64,000 nt of DNA from Theropithecus gelada (GCF_003255815.1 NC_037668.1:90499972-90563971); one strand, 5' to 3'; positions 22,510 through 34,141 are shown, counted from the first letter of the stretch. A program made the numbers and translations. Notes: generated from the sequence alone by a model not told the origin.

Positions 22510-22819
22510 GTTTTCGTTCTTTTTTTTTTTTTTTTTCTTGAGATGGAGTCTCACTCTGACCCAGGCTGGAGTGCAGTGGCATTATCTCGGCTCACTGCAA
22601 CCTCCACCTCCTGGGTTCAAGTGATTCTCCTGCCTCAGCCTCCTGAGTAGCTGGGATTACAAGCACGCACCACCGCGCCTGGCTAATTTTTTGCATTTTT
22701 AGTAGAGATGAGGTTTCACCATGTTGGCCAGGCTGGTCTCAAACTCCTGACTCAGGTGATCCACCCACCTTGGCCTCCCAAAGTGCTGGTCTTACAGGCG
22801 TGAGCCACCATGTCCAGCC
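22510..22819 (-). mobile_element. AluS, minus strand
   Basis: A T tail, 'gagatggagtctcactctg', the full inverted body, and an end at 'gagccaccatgtccagcc'. Confidence 0.92.
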
Positions 22820-23338
22820 GGAAAATCTTATTACTAACAAAGTTTTCCTCCAGGATAATCAAAGGGATAATAAACTCAATATTTCATTTTAGTCATCTTC
22901 ATCATCTCTCCTGAATTCCAAAGAAATTTTTGAGTGTCCAAATTTAAAGACATGCAATGTTTTGTGTGAAATGTGCATCTTATAGTTAATTGGTAATTTT
23001 TTTTTATAAGTTTAGAGTTATCGCTTCAAAAAGATAAGTTTTCCTGAAGGCAGAAACACCTTTCTAACTAATGCTTGATACCCCAAATCACTACTACTAT
23101 CACTACTACTCCTACTACCACTGCTACCAGTTACTGTTTATTAAATGCCAGGAACTGTGTTTGGTAGTTTACATATGATACTTTTCATCTTTGAAACAAT
23201 ACTAGATGTATTGTCTCCAGGATACTAAAGAAGAAATGAGGTTCTTTGAGGCAGGGTGGCTTAACCAAGATCACACAGCCAGGATTCAAAATCCAGGTCT
23301 GATGTCAGAGCTTGGGCTCTTTCCACTGAGTTTTATGT
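22820..23338. other. Old sequence with triplet repeat and MIR
   Basis: An imperfect (CTA)n triplet run lies at about 23086-23125. An inverted MIR follows (23130-23328). 22820-23085 is unassigned. Confidence 0.6.
23130..23328 (-). repeat. MIR SINE, minus strand
   Basis: 'attaaatgccaggaactgtg', 'gaagaaatgaggttctttga' and 'agatcacacagccaggattc' give inverted MIR order, ending at 'gctctttccactgag'. Confidence 0.82.
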
Positions 23339-23346
23339 TTTTCTTT

Positions 23347-23645
23347 TTTTTTTTTTTTTTTTTGAGACGGAGTCTCGCGCTGTGTCACCCAGGCTGGAGT
23401 GCAGTGGCGCGATCTCGGCTCACTGCAAGCTCCGCCTCCCAGGTTCACGCCATTCTCCTGCCTCAGCCTCCGAGTAGCTGGGACTACAGGCGCCCGCCAC
23501 CACGCCCGGCTAGTTTTTTGTATTTTTAGTAGAGACGGGGTTTCACCATGTTAGCCAGGATGGTCTCGATCTCCTGACCTCGTGATCCACCCGCCTCGGC
23601 CTCCCAAAGTGCTGGGATTACAGGCTTGAGCCACCGCGCCCGGCC
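23347..23645 (-). mobile_element. Young AluY, second subfamily, minus strand
   Basis: It carries the inverse of the shared marks ('gtctcgcgctgtgtcaccc', 'ctcagcctccgagtagc'). The target duplication is 'tgtttttctt'. Confidence 0.96.
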
Positions 23646-24659
23646 TGTTTTTCTTTACTCAATTGTGGGGCAATCTTTACTTAATTTGAGGAACCAATAA
23701 CTAGCCCCTTTTCTCACCTGACTTCTGAATAAATAGGAAAACAAGATATAGGAGTAAGGCAGTGGGAGCCAAAAGAAATCAACTTTATTATGGGTAAAGG
23801 TTAAGTTGGAGGGCTAAAGTCTAAGCAAGTGGGCTTTGTAATACTGAGTCTAGAATTATTCAGACATACCTACCTAGTTGCAGGCAGTGCTGGAACTAGG
23901 CAGGCCCCACCTCTCACCCCAAGCACTGGCAGTACCTGTCCCTACAGGAGCAGAAAGAAAAACCCATGCTGCCTCTCTTCAGCTATTTCCCAAGAGGAAG
24001 AAGCTACACTGCTCATGCCCAGTTTCTTTTTTTCGAACTAACTGATGACCCCAGGGTGGAACAAGTGCAGTGTTGTCAGAAGATCAGGAGCTCTGTACTG
24101 ATACATACACTAATGGGCTCCTGTCAAATGGAAGAAACATCAAGAACAGGAAAGAAGTTTCTTCAATAACACTAATAGCATACTCACAGGTTAAATACAT
24201 CTATTTGTCTACATAGAAGGTCTCAACTGATGGATTTATAGCTCTTTCTAATATTCTTGATAAAAATTTATTTTTCCCATTGCCTTATCAAGCTTAAGAA
24301 ATTGCCCTGACTATACTCAGAGTTTTAATAGTGTCATCATTTTATCATTACAAAGCAATTATACTAAGCACCTACCTGTATGTAACCTTGGATGGATACT
24401 TTAATCTGTCATTGTACCACTGCTATGATTTCAAGAGAAGACATTTATTTTAATAGATTATGAAACATGAGAGTATAGATGAGCTCAATGCTAATGAAAG
24501 CTCCCAAAGGCCTTTATCTGTCTTATTCAACACTGCTCCCAAGATTAGTGCCTGGCACATAAAGGGTCTCAGTAAAGATTTGTTGGATACATTAATAAAT
24601 GTATTAATAAAATTAATAAAGTTCTTCAAATTCTACATTTATTCTGGTGCTCCATATCT
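23646..24659. other. Unannotated stretch, no gene seen
   Basis: Old diverged sequence. 'gcctggcacataaagggtct' near 24550 may be a MIR or L2-like end. No frame has recognisable protein content. Confidence 0.4.
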
Positions 24660-24984
24660 TCATTTCTTTTTCTTTTTTCTTTTGAGACAGAGCCTTGCCC
24701 TGTCACCCAGGCTGACGTACAGTGGCTCAATCTTGGCTCACTGCAACCTCCACCTCCCGGGTTCAAGCAATTCTCCCTGCCTCAGCCTCCTGAGTAGCTG
24801 GGATAACAGGAGCATGCCACCATGCCTGGCTAATTTTCGTGTATATATATGTACTTTTTTTTTCAGTAGAGACAAGGTTTCGCCATCTTGGCCAGGCTGG
24901 TCTTGAACTCCTGACCTCAGGTGATCTGCCCGCCTTGGCCTCTCAAAGTGCTCGGATTCCAAGCGTGAGCCACCATGCCTGGGC
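24660..24984 (-). mobile_element. AluS, minus strand, with internal (TA)n growth
   Basis: The inverted Alu body has 'gtatatatatgtac' inserted in its middle A-rich linker. The flanks repeat 'ctggtgctccatatct' perfectly (24643-24658 and 24985-25000). Confidence 0.94.
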
Positions 24985-25000
24985 CCTGGTGCTCCATATC

Positions 25001-25723
25001 TAAGTTAGTGTTTACAAGAGGGCCTTAACTATTTTCAAAGGAATATGTTCTGGAAGACTTTTCCAATGGGAAAAGCTTCAGTACTGTACGGATGCCTCAA
25101 AGGGGAAAGTCAAGGATAGAAGAGGCAGCATACTGCTTGCTCCTTTTCCAAATGGATGTTTGCATAAATTCTTCTTGCCTTAGAATCTTCTCCTCTCCAC
25201 ACAGTTGCCCCCTCCTTTCCTTTCTTTTTATTCTTCTGCTGTTCCCTCCCCTCCCCTTCCCTTCTTGTTCTTCCTCACCAAGAAACGGATAGCTGTTACA
25301 CAAGAAAAAAAAAAAAACAATTTAGAGAGCCCTATCTATATTAGAGGAGTTTGGGATTCTCTGGACTGGGGAGCTAGAGTGGGTTAGAGAAGACTGAAGT
25401 CCCCAGTTTTTGAGACCAGTCATGGTATATCTCAGCATACAGCTTGCTCATGAAAAGATAAGCAATCATTTTTAAGTCCTCAGTGGCTCCTATAAGAAAC
25501 ACAGGGAAAATTACAAAATAGGCAAAATTTGGTGACTCTCGTTTACCATCATATCTGCTTCTTTCCTTCTGCTCCTCCAAGGATTCACAATTGTTACTGC
25601 TATTCACCTGTCCCAAATCACCCATCTTTATTCCATCTTGTCTTTCCCAAAGCACCACACTATAAGATACTCCCTTCTTCTAATGTACTTCCATGTTAGT
25701 CAACATATTAGATAGAAAGTGCA
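25001..25723. other. Unannotated stretch with polypyrimidine run
   Basis: A C/T-rich tract at about 25195-25275 is the only compositional feature. No repeat family or gene is recognised. Confidence 0.45.
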
Positions 25724-25966
25724 GGCCGGGCGTGGTGGCTCACACCTGTAATCCCAGCACTTTGGGAGGCCAAGGTGGGTGGATCACCTGAGGTCAGGAG
25801 TTCAAGAGCAGCCTGGCCAACATGGTGAAACCCCGTCTCTACTAAAATACAAAAATTAGCCAGGTGTGGTGGCACGTGCCTGTAATCCCACCTACTCAGG
25901 AAGCTGAGGCAGGAGAATCACTTAAAGCCGGGAGAGAGAGAGAGAAAAGAAGGAAGGAAGGAAGAA
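25724..25966 (+). mobile_element. AluS with right end replaced by a purine tract
   Basis: The body is normal to 'gcaggagaatcacttaaagc', then runs into (GA)n and (GAAG)n instead of the last third of the right arm. The flanks 'agaaagtgcag' and 'agaaaatgcag' show it is one insertion, so the loss was internal. Confidence 0.88.
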
Positions 25967-26033
25967 AGAAAATGCAGGAACATGTTCTAACTGGCTTAAG
26001 CAGAAAGGGAATTTATTTATTCATTATTTATGT

Positions 26034-26044
<11 letters not shown>

Positions 26045-26064
<20 letters not shown>

Positions 26065-26358
26065 TTTTTTTTTTTTTTGAGACGGAGTCTCGCGCTGTCG
26101 CCCAGGCTGGAGTGCAGTGGCCGGATCTCAGCTCACTGCAAGCTCCGCCTCCCGGGTTCACGCCATTCTCCGGCCTCAGCCTCCCGAGTAGCTGGGACTA
26201 CAGGCGCTGCCACCTCGCCCGGCTATTTTTTGTATTTCTTAGTAGAGACGGGGTTTCACCGTGTTAGCCAGGATGGTCTCGATCTCCTGACCTCGTGATC
26301 CGCCCATCTCGGCCTCCCAAAGTGCTGGGATTACAGGCTTGAGCCACCACGCCCGGCC
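26045..26358 (-). mobile_element. Young AluY, Old World monkey type, minus strand
   Basis: 'gagtgcagtggccggatctc' and 'gccacctcgcccggcta' are the inverted family marks. It sits in a (TTTA)n tract (26014-26065) that is the tail of the adjacent AluS. Confidence 0.95.
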
Positions 26359-26658
26359 TGTATTTATTTATTTATTGAGACAGAATCTCATTCTGTCACC
26401 CAGGATGGAGTGCAGTGGTGTGATCTCAGCTCACTGCAACCTCTGCCTCCTGGGTTTAAGTGATTCTCCCTCCTCAGCCTCCCGAGTAGCTGGGATTATA
26501 GGCGTCCACCATCACACCCAGCTAATTTTTGTATTTTTAGTAGAAACGGGGTTTCACCATGTTTGCCAGGTTGGTCTTGAACTCCTGACCTCAAACGATC
26601 TGCCCACCTCGGCCTCCCAAAGTGCTGGGATTACAGGCGTGAGCCACTGCACCTGGCC
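26359..26658 (-). mobile_element. AluS, minus strand
   Basis: The inverted AluS ends 'gagccactgcacctggcc'. Its target 'ggaatttatt' occurs left of the neighbouring AluY (about 26009) and right of this copy (26660), so the AluY inserted into this element's tail. Confidence 0.94.
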
Positions 26659-27276
26659 AGGAATTTATTGAACATCATTAAGTAATTCACGGACTTTCCT
26701 GGAAGGTGTAAAAACCAGGCTTGTAGGAGCCCAAATTACATCTCAAAACACTGGGAAACCATTACTGCCTCCACTACATTAATGTGAGATACGAACACTT
26801 CTAATAGAACCTCTGGTACTGCTTCCTGGGAATCTAGATGCACTTCCTAGACTGAGTTCCACCTGCTTCTTTATCTCTCTAGCCTTCACTTCAAAGCGTG
26901 GTGCAAATGTATCTGATTAGAGGAGTCTAACTGCACAGGAGACTGAGAAAGTGAAATTTGGCTTCCATTCAGTAGAGAAATCATCAAATATAACAAGAAT
27001 ATTCAAAGGTGCTGGGCAGCCAATAAGAATAACAAAGGTGTACTTCTTTACCTCAGCCTCTCAACTCCTACTGATCTGAGCCAGGTTTTCAGCAGATTAA
27101 AGTAATTCACACCGAAGTGTGGGTGACTGATGGTTTCAACTCTACGTTGAACATCGATGCTTTAAAAGAGGAGCTTATTAGCCCAAATAAACCCCCAGTT
27201 GTTAAAATGTTTATATGGTGGAAAATACTTTTAAAATAAGGGAAAATCTAGTATTTCTCTTATTTCTTAAAAATGA
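26659..27276. other. Unannotated stretch, no gene seen
   Basis: Diverged sequence, possibly an ancient repeat. No coding signal is recognised. Confidence 0.4.
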
Positions 27277-27571
27277 GACCAGGTGCGGTGGCTCACGGCT
27301 GTAATCCCAGCATTTTGGGAGGCTGAAGCGGGAGGATCACTTGTGCTAGCCAGTCCTAGACCAACCTGGGCAACATAGTGAGACCTCATCTCTACAAAAA
27401 AAATCAAGAAAATTAGCTGGGCGTGATGGCATGCACCTGTAGTCCCAGTAACTGAGTAGGCAGAGGCAGGAGGATCACTTGAGCCCTGGAGGTCAAGGCT
27501 GCAAATGAGCTGAGATTGCTGCTGCACTCCAGCCTGGGTGACACAGTGAGACTCTGTCTCAAAAAAAAAAA
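27277..27571 (+). mobile_element. AluJ
   Basis: 'cctgggcaacatagtgagac' and 'ggaggatcacttgagccctg' are AluJ wording. It abuts an inverted Alu tail to tail. Confidence 0.92.
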
Positions 27572-27575
27572 GTTC

Positions 27576-27875
27576 CTTTTTTTTTTTTTTGTTATGAGAC
27601 AGACTCTTATTCTGTCACCCAGACTGGAGCGCAATGGCGCCATCTCGGCTCACTGCAACCTCTGCCTCCTGGGTTCAAGCAATTCTCCTGCCTCAGCCTC
27701 TTGAGTAGCTGGGATTACAGGAGCATGCCACCACGCCCAGCTAATTTTTGTATTTTTAGTAGAGACCAGGTTTCACCATGTTGGTCAGGCTGATCTGTAA
27801 CTCCTGACCTCATGATCCACCCGCCTTGGCCTCCCAAAGTGCTGGGATTACAGGCGTGAGCCACCTCACCCGGCC
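27576..27875 (-). mobile_element. AluS/Y, minus strand, tail-to-tail with an AluJ
   Basis: The inverted Alu ends 'gagccacctcacccggcc'. The flanks repeat 'aaaagttcctttt' (second copy 'aaaagtttctttt'). Only a few bases separate it from the plus-strand AluJ, giving a near-perfect snap-back pair. Confidence 0.93.
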
Positions 27876-27894
27876 AAAAGTTTCTTTTAAAAAA

Positions 27895-27985
27895 AAAAAA
27901 AAAACAAACTTTACTGAAGTTTGGTTAACATACAAAAAACTGCACATAATTAATGTATACAACTTGATAAATCTTTTATTTCTTT
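27895..27985 (-). mobile_element. L1M 3' end scrap, minus strand
   Basis: 'aactttactgaagtttggtt' and 'tgcacataattaatgtatac' with 'aacttgataaatctttt' match the inverted 3' UTR of an old L1. Confidence 0.65.
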
Positions 27986-29244
27986 ATTAAATACACATTT
28001 TATTGAGCTTATAATGTGCCATACAATAGATTAGGTATTGAGGAAACCTGGTCCATTCCCTAAAAATTCAATAACCTCATAAGGGACAGAGAAAACTTAA
28101 TATATATAAAGCTTGTGTATGTGTGTGTGTGTGCATACACAATTCATAAAGGGTCCTTTATGTTATGCTTAAGAATGTGGACACCTTGGTAGCTTGTATT
28201 TGCATACTATCCACACCCGCTTTTTTTCTCCTTTGTAAGAAATAGGCTCTGAACTCCATGGGGTGCAATAACAGCAAGGAATCATTGATAGGAGGGCCGG
28301 CACTCCTCCAGAAATATTTAGAACTGTAATCAAGAATCCTCAAACTGGGAGGGCCTGTGGTTCCTTTATGAACTATGTGTCAGTCCTGCAAACCTCACAG
28401 CCTGAATTACCACTGAGCATTATCTGAATACAGGCTGCCCTTGAAGTCCCTAATTTCATTGCATTGACAGAGGCTTTAGTGAGTCTATTACTGGAAAAGG
28501 AAGCATTTGTGCCTCAGGTACAGGAAATCACCAAACAATTAACTTCCATGGACTCATGCAGCCTGGGCCAAATGCCTCAGTGTGCTTGTCTTTGTTTCAT
28601 GTCAGATTATTGAGGAAATGTTTCGCAGGCCAGAATCTTGGCTTTACTGTGTTGTTTTGTCAATGAAGTCAGCTGTGAGACCTTAACCAGTGATAACTAT
28701 CTATAGTAAAATCTGAATATAGCACTCAGAGGTCTACCACAAGGAAGGGAGGTTTTCAGAGGGGGCAGAAAGTTTTCTCTAAAATACATTGTAATTTGGG
28801 TATTCAGAGGTGGGAAGGGCCACTTAGATGAGAGAAAAACTAGTGTGGAAAGAAAGGGAAAGGGAAACAGTTATTATATGTCATAGCCAGGGAAGGCTAA
28901 CCCCTCAGAGGCAGAGAAGCTGGTGTGTATTAGACACAAGGTCAGCCTTATGGGTGGCAGAGCCAGTTGAAGGGCACTAGAAAGATTTCCCTGACCCAGA
29001 AAATGCCTCAGAGGAAGTGTCAGAAAAGGGCCCTGGAGGAAAAACAGAAAAGCACAAAATGAAGTGATAGGACAGCAAAGATGAGCTTCCTTCCCGAATA
29101 TCACAATATTTTCCAAGAAACCATTTTGGATAACTTATTTTGCTCATTGAAAAAACTGTATTCACACTATGGGGCAATGTCACATATTAAGAAATTGGCA
29201 TCTAATTATTACTATTATAGTTGTTATATTTAATGAAGAAGGCG
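27986..29244. other. Unannotated stretch, no gene seen
   Basis: An ancient-repeat scrap lies at about 28000-28080 ('ttattgagcttataatgtgc') and a short (TG)n at 28116-28138. The rest is old sequence without recognised features. Confidence 0.45.
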
Positions 29245-29385
29245 ATAGGAGCTAAGGGCACAGGTTTGACATTAGACAGACCCAGGTATAAATCCTGGTT
29301 TTACCACATACTAACTGTGTGACTTTAGACAAGCTAGTTAATTTCTCTGGTATCACTTTTGTCATCTGAAAAATGGGAATAATCA
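29245..29385 (+). repeat. MIR SINE
   Basis: 'gctaagggcacaggtttgac', 'gtataaatcctggttttacc' and 'ctaactgtgtgactttagac' follow MIR from near its 5' end. Confidence 0.85.
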
Positions 29386-30060
29386 TTCATTCATCCCAAA
29401 ATATTTGCTGAGCAGGTACTACATAAAAGGACAAATAAGATCCCTACCTTCCAGAAGCTTGTATGTTAGGAGTATGGAGGGAGAGAAAGACAATAAATAA
29501 GTAAATAAAAAGATGATTTTTAGATTGTGATAAATACTGTAGAGGATATATAGTTTTCAGTGTGTGCACTCTGGAATTAGACTGCCTGGGTTCAAATCTT
29601 GGTTATGCTATTTACTAGCTGTGTGGTCTTTGCAAGTGACTCAATCTCTATGCCTCAGTTTCCCCATCTGTAAATGGGCATATTAATAGCATCTACTTTA
29701 TAACCTCATGGGATTATTATGAGGATTAAATAAATGAATCCATGTAAAGTGCTTAGAACTGTATATGCCACATAGTAATTGCATAAGAGCTATATACCAA
29801 TACTATGAAGAAAATAAATTGGAAGATATGATGATAAGTTGGGAGAGTGCTATTTAAGACAGGGTAGTCAGTGAAGGACTTCCTGAGGCTGTAATATTTA
29901 AGTGACACTGAAAGAATGAGAAAGAGCCAGTCATTATTGGAGTATTCAGGAAGAGCAAAACCTAAGTGCAAAGGTTCTAAGGCAGAAAGACATTTCGCAT
30001 ATTTGAAAAAGAGAAATGAGACCTGTGTGGTAAAACATAGCAAGCAAGAGAGAAAGCTGC
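29386..30060 (+). repeat. Long ancient mammalian repeat, split by a MIR
   Basis: It starts 'atatttgctgagcaggtact', continues 'ataaataagtaaataaaaag' and, after a MIR at 29550-29795, resumes with 'cagtgaaggacttcctgag' and 'gtgcaaaggttctaaggc'. It is the same family as 14611-16474. Confidence 0.55.
29550..29795 (+). repeat. MIR SINE, near full length
   Basis: 'gtgtgcactctggaattaga', 'gcctgggttcaaatcttgg', 'tcagtttccccatctgtaaa' and 'gtaaagtgcttagaactg' cover almost the whole MIR consensus. Confidence 0.9.
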
Positions 30061-30153
30061 ATCATAATTATTTTCTACTTCTGCATAACAAATTACAACA
30101 AATTTAACATCCTCTTAGTAGCTCACAGTTCTGTAAGTAGAAGTCTAGGTGGG

Positions 30154-30447
30154 AATGAGTGTGGTGGCTCATGCTTTAATCTCAACACTTTGGGAGGCTG
30201 AGGTGGGAGGATCGCTTAAGCCCAGGAATTTGAACCCAGTCTGGGCAACATGGTGCAACCCCATCTCTATAAAAAAAAATTTTTTTCTTAATTAGCCTGG
30301 CCTGGCCTGTAGTCCCAGTTACTTCGGAGGCTGAGGTGGGATGATCACTTGAGCCCAGGAGGTTGAGGCTGCAGTGAGCCACGTTCATGCCACTGCATTC
30401 TGGCCTGGACAACAGAGCGAGACCATGTCTCAAAAAAAGAAAAAAAA
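30154..30447 (+). mobile_element. AluJ
   Basis: 'gtgtggtggctcatgcttta' opens a diverged old Alu with 'ctgggcaacatggtgcaacc' and 'ggatgatcacttgagccc'. Confidence 0.88.
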
Positions 30448-30715
30448 CTTTGGGAGGCCGAGGCGGGTGGATCACGAGGTCAGGAGATCGAGACCATCCT
30501 GGCTAACACGGTGAAACCCTGTCTCTACTAAAAACACAAAAAATTAGCTGGGCATGGTGGCGGGCACCTGTAGTCCCAGCTACTTAGGAGGCTGAGGCAG
30601 GAGAATGGTGTGAACCTGGGAGGCGGAGCTTGCAGTGAGCCGAGATCGCGCCTCTGCATTCCAGCCTGGGCGACAGAGCGAGACTCCGTCTCAAAAAAAA
30701 AAAAAGAAAAAAAGA
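30448..30715 (+). mobile_element. AluY, 5' truncated, fused to an AluJ tail
   Basis: It starts at 'ctttgggaggccgaggcggg', lacking about the first 38 bases, directly after the A tail of the AluJ. AluY marks such as 'gaccatcctggctaacacgg' are present. Confidence 0.93.
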
Positions 30716-30726
30716 ATAAATCTAGT

Positions 30727-31050
30727 GGCTGGACCTGGTGGCTCATGCCTGTAATCCCAGCACTTTGGGAGACCAAGACAGGATTGCTTGAACTCTGGAG
30801 TTCGAGATCAGTCTGAGCAACACAGTGAGACCCTGTCTCTACTAAAAACACACACACAAAAATTAGCTGGGCATGGTGACACACACCTGTGGTCCCAGCT
30901 ACTCAAGGGGCTGAGACAGGAGGATCACTTGAGACAGGAGGTTGAGGCTGCGGAGAGCCCTGATCATGCCACTGCACTCCAGCCTGGGCGACAGAGTAAG
31001 ACCTTGTCTTAAAAAAAAAAAAAGAAAGAAGAAGGAGAAGGAGAAGGAGA
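30727..31050 (+). mobile_element. Alu (J/S) with (GAAGGA)n tail
   Basis: Full-length Alu from 'ggctggacctggtggctca'. Its A tail has expanded into GAAGGAGAAGG units. 'aatctag' occurs on both sides (30719 and 31050). Confidence 0.9.
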
Positions 31051-31252
31051 AATCTAGGTGGGCTTGGTTGAGCTCTCTGCTTAGGGCTTCACGAGGCTGA
31101 ACTCAAGAAGTTAGCCAAGCTGAGCTGTTATGATTCAGATTCACTGTATGAGATAATAAATAATAATGTTTTAAGCTTTTAATAAATGACTTACGTTTTA
31201 AACCTCTCAGTTTGTGGTAGTATTGTTACACAGCAATAGATAATGAATACAA

Positions 31253-32036
31253 CCTAAGTGTAGGAAATATCACATTTCATTATTTTCTAGATTAAATTAA
31301 ATCCCCCGAGGCCATTACGGTTGATAATTTAATCAATTATTTTTAGAGTGCTCTAAGGCTTACATTATTCAGGAAAACCGATGTGGGGGAAGAGTGTATA
31401 CTGAGTCCTGAATCCACTGATTTGCTGGTAAAACACACATTGTCCAAATCTATATAGTCTATTCAAAGGTGGCTGCCTCTATTGAAGACAACATCTACTG
31501 CCTTTGTGCCAGACTTGGCAACTGAGACCTTCATTCCAGAGGGAAGGCTGGAAGCTTAGCACTCAGTCCCCAGGTACACACAAGGCCATGCCTATCAAAA
31601 TTCCTGCTATTTCCAGGCCACCATGAGGGAGCAGAGTATAGATCCCCACAGCTGGAGGAGCTACCACTGCCCTTCTTCCTACTCTGGAAATCTTTCTCTG
31701 CTCCAGCTTCTTCCGTCTTAATGTCAGTCCAGCAAATCTCCAAGACCTTAGATTTCAAAAGCAGCATTCTCTTAACTAAGGAATCCTAGACCTTAACAAA
31801 CAGAACACCAAGTCCTAAGCTATTCTATCCTGCCAAAGGGAGGAAAAATGCTCTCTTATGTTTGGGATGATTCTGTAGCAACTAGAAGTCATTTAATTTG
31901 CCACAGAGTCAACCAGGGCAAAATGAAAACACATGTTCAATCACAAAGTGTTCATTATCGTGAAAGATTTCATTTCCTCAAGAAATGCAGGACTCCTCGT
32001 AACTCTAAGTGCTACAGGAGACTTTTCTTTCCTTGT
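31253..32036. other. Unannotated stretch, no gene seen
   Basis: Old sequence. Short open frames on both strands lack recognisable motifs. Confidence 0.4.
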
Positions 32037-32319
32037 TTTTTAATTTAATTTAATTTTATTTTATGTTATGTTATTTTTGAGACGGAGTTTCTCTCTTGTT
32101 GCCCAGGCTGGAGTGCAATGGTGCGATCTCTGCTCACTGCAACCTCTGCCTCCTGGGTTCAAGTGATTCTCCTGCCTCAGCCTCCTGAATACCTGGGAAT
32201 AAGTAAAGAGAGGTTTTGCCATGTTGGCCAGGCTGATCTCAAACTCCTGACCTCAAGTGATCCACCTGCCTCAGCCTCCCATAGTGCTGGGATTACAGGC
32301 ATGAGCCACCACGCCCGGC
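32037..32319 (-). mobile_element. AluS with internal deletion, minus strand
   Basis: A (TTTAA)/(TTATG) tail, then the inverted Alu. 'gaatacctgggaataagtaa' joins directly to 'agagaggttttgcc', losing part of the middle. Confidence 0.9.
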
Positions 32320-33821
32320 TTAGAAGCTTTTAAAAAAAAATCTACCACTATAGTCTTGGCTGTTAGGTTTCTGAGGTTATTTTATTTTTTCCCATTGAAA
32401 TGCACTGGACAACATTCCAAATTACCTACTAAACCAAATCCAAGTTCTTCCACCACAAAGATATGAATTTATTTTTACAGCAGTTACCAAAAAAAAATTC
32501 CCTCCCTTTTTTTTTCCTTTGCCATTTTCTCTGATAATGCTGTATTATTCCTCCCACTCAACAGCCAAGAAAGACAACCCAACTACTTCCTCCTCCAACA
32601 TACAGGAAAGAATAGAAACAATTCTATCAGCTCCAGCTGGGGCAGCACAAATGCCAGGAAGCTTTTCTTAGACTTTTGAATCCTACGTGACTCTCACTTT
32701 AGGTGCTTTCCAAAATTTTGGTTTCATTTTTCTTGAATTCTGTTCTGCAGAAACTCTCAATTGTCTAACACTGGTGGCATTTAGTAATCTTTGCCAAGTT
32801 TAATTCCAATCCAGTTGCTTGGAAGAGTTCAGTGACCCTAGAAGAAGGTTTTGTAAACCTCCTTGTTTTGTGCAATGGGAATTTGTTCAGCAAGTAGGAG
32901 TCAGGATCCCTCCCTATCTCTCAGCAAAATAGGTTGTTTTACTTCTTTTTATTTCAAAATATACTGGGGTTTGTTTTAACACAAATTTTGAGTCCCACTA
33001 TTGCTAATGATCAGTTGTATGCTTTAGGCAAATTCACAAAACTTTCTAAACCTTGGTATCTTCATTTGTAATGTTAGGATAATTCCTTCTTTATATAGTT
33101 TTTGACAGGAGCTACTGGATTTAAACCTGGGTTTTATAATGAGCATAGTGTGTGCTCATTAAATGGTAGACATTTGTTCTTTATCTGATTCTTCCCAACT
33201 CTGGTTTGCTGTCGTTTATCTTAAGTAAAAATCTTGTAGCCACGAAGCAAGTAACCAGCTCCCCTGTCCAACGTTAGTGTCAGAAAATGCTGGTGCCTCT
33301 GACAAATAGAAAATCTAATGAATAGGGTACTGTTTTAGGAAGGAGATCTGGCTTCCCCCCTGGGCTTACTGCAACAAGTGACTTAACTTACAAAGCAATC
33401 ATGAAAATTAGCATGTGACTGCCCGCCTTGTGCCTCAAGAAATAAACCCTCTCTCTCTTTTTCTTGGATGGGTATTGCATTGTCATAGGATTATTTTCAG
33501 CATTAGGAGGCTCTGATACAAATTCAGTTCAGGTCAGCAAACTTTTTTTTTCAGGGCTTCATCTCTATCAGGACTGTGCTTGTTATCAGATATAAAAATG
33601 AAGAAGGCAAAATTCCTGAGCTTTCATTCACTTACTCAATAAATATTTATAGAGTGCCTACTAGGTAATAAAACTGTGAGTCTTGGGGAATCAAACAGAA
33701 AAAGTGACTGCCCTCGTGGACTTTATAATATAGAGAAGATTAGAGACAGTGTTGCACTGCTAAATGTTTAACAACCAGCTCTCCAAAAAGAAAAAAAGAA
33801 AGAAAGAAAAAAAATCCAATT
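32320..33821. other. Old sequence with MIR and ancient-repeat scraps
   Basis: Weak MIR similarity lies at about 32985-33180 and an ancient-repeat scrap at 33625-33760 ('aaatatttatagagtgccta', 'gtgactgccctcgtggactt'). No gene is seen. Confidence 0.5.
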
Positions 33822-34141
33822 CTTTTATTTTCTTTCTTTCTTTCTTTCTTTTTTTTTCTTTTGAAACAGGGTCTCACTCTGTCACCCAGGCTGGAGGGCA
33901 GTGGCATGATCTCCGTTCACTGCAACCTCCGCCTCCCGGGTTCAAGTGATTCTCCTGCCTCAGCCTCCCAAGTAGCTAGGATTAGAGGTGCCCACCACCA
34001 GGCCCAGCTAATTTTTGTATTTTCAGTAGAGACAGAGTTTCACCATGTTGGCCAGGCTGGTCTCGATCTCCTGACCTCGTGATCCGCCTACCTCGGCCTC
34101 CCAAAGTGCTGAGATTACAGGCGTGAGCCACCACACACGGC
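33822..34141 (-). mobile_element. Alu (S/Y), minus strand
   Basis: A (TTTC)n tail at 33826-33850, 'gggtctcactctgtcaccc', the full inverted body, and an end at 'gagccaccacacacggcc'. Confidence 0.92.

Larger units (their letters stand above)
30061..31252 (+). other. Old LTR-like block carrying three Alus, ending in an MLT1 3' end
   Basis: 30061-30150 and 31050-31130 read as one old repeat split at 'ctaggtggg', with three consecutive Alus between. 31125-31252 ends 'agtattgttacacagcaata...gaataca', the 3' end of an MLT1-type LTR on the plus strand. Confidence 0.6.

Noticed and set aside
24460..24906. 148-residue open frame and dozens of similar frames with 'SPRLECSG...SAHCNL' or 'VQW.DLGSLQ.PPPG'
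   Set aside because: These are translations of inverted Alu elements. The same peptides recur at every minus-oriented Alu, so they are not genes.
33540..33575. Possible MER5-type hAT end ('aggtcagcaaactttt')
   Set aside because: The match is about 16 bases and is not followed by the rest of the consensus.
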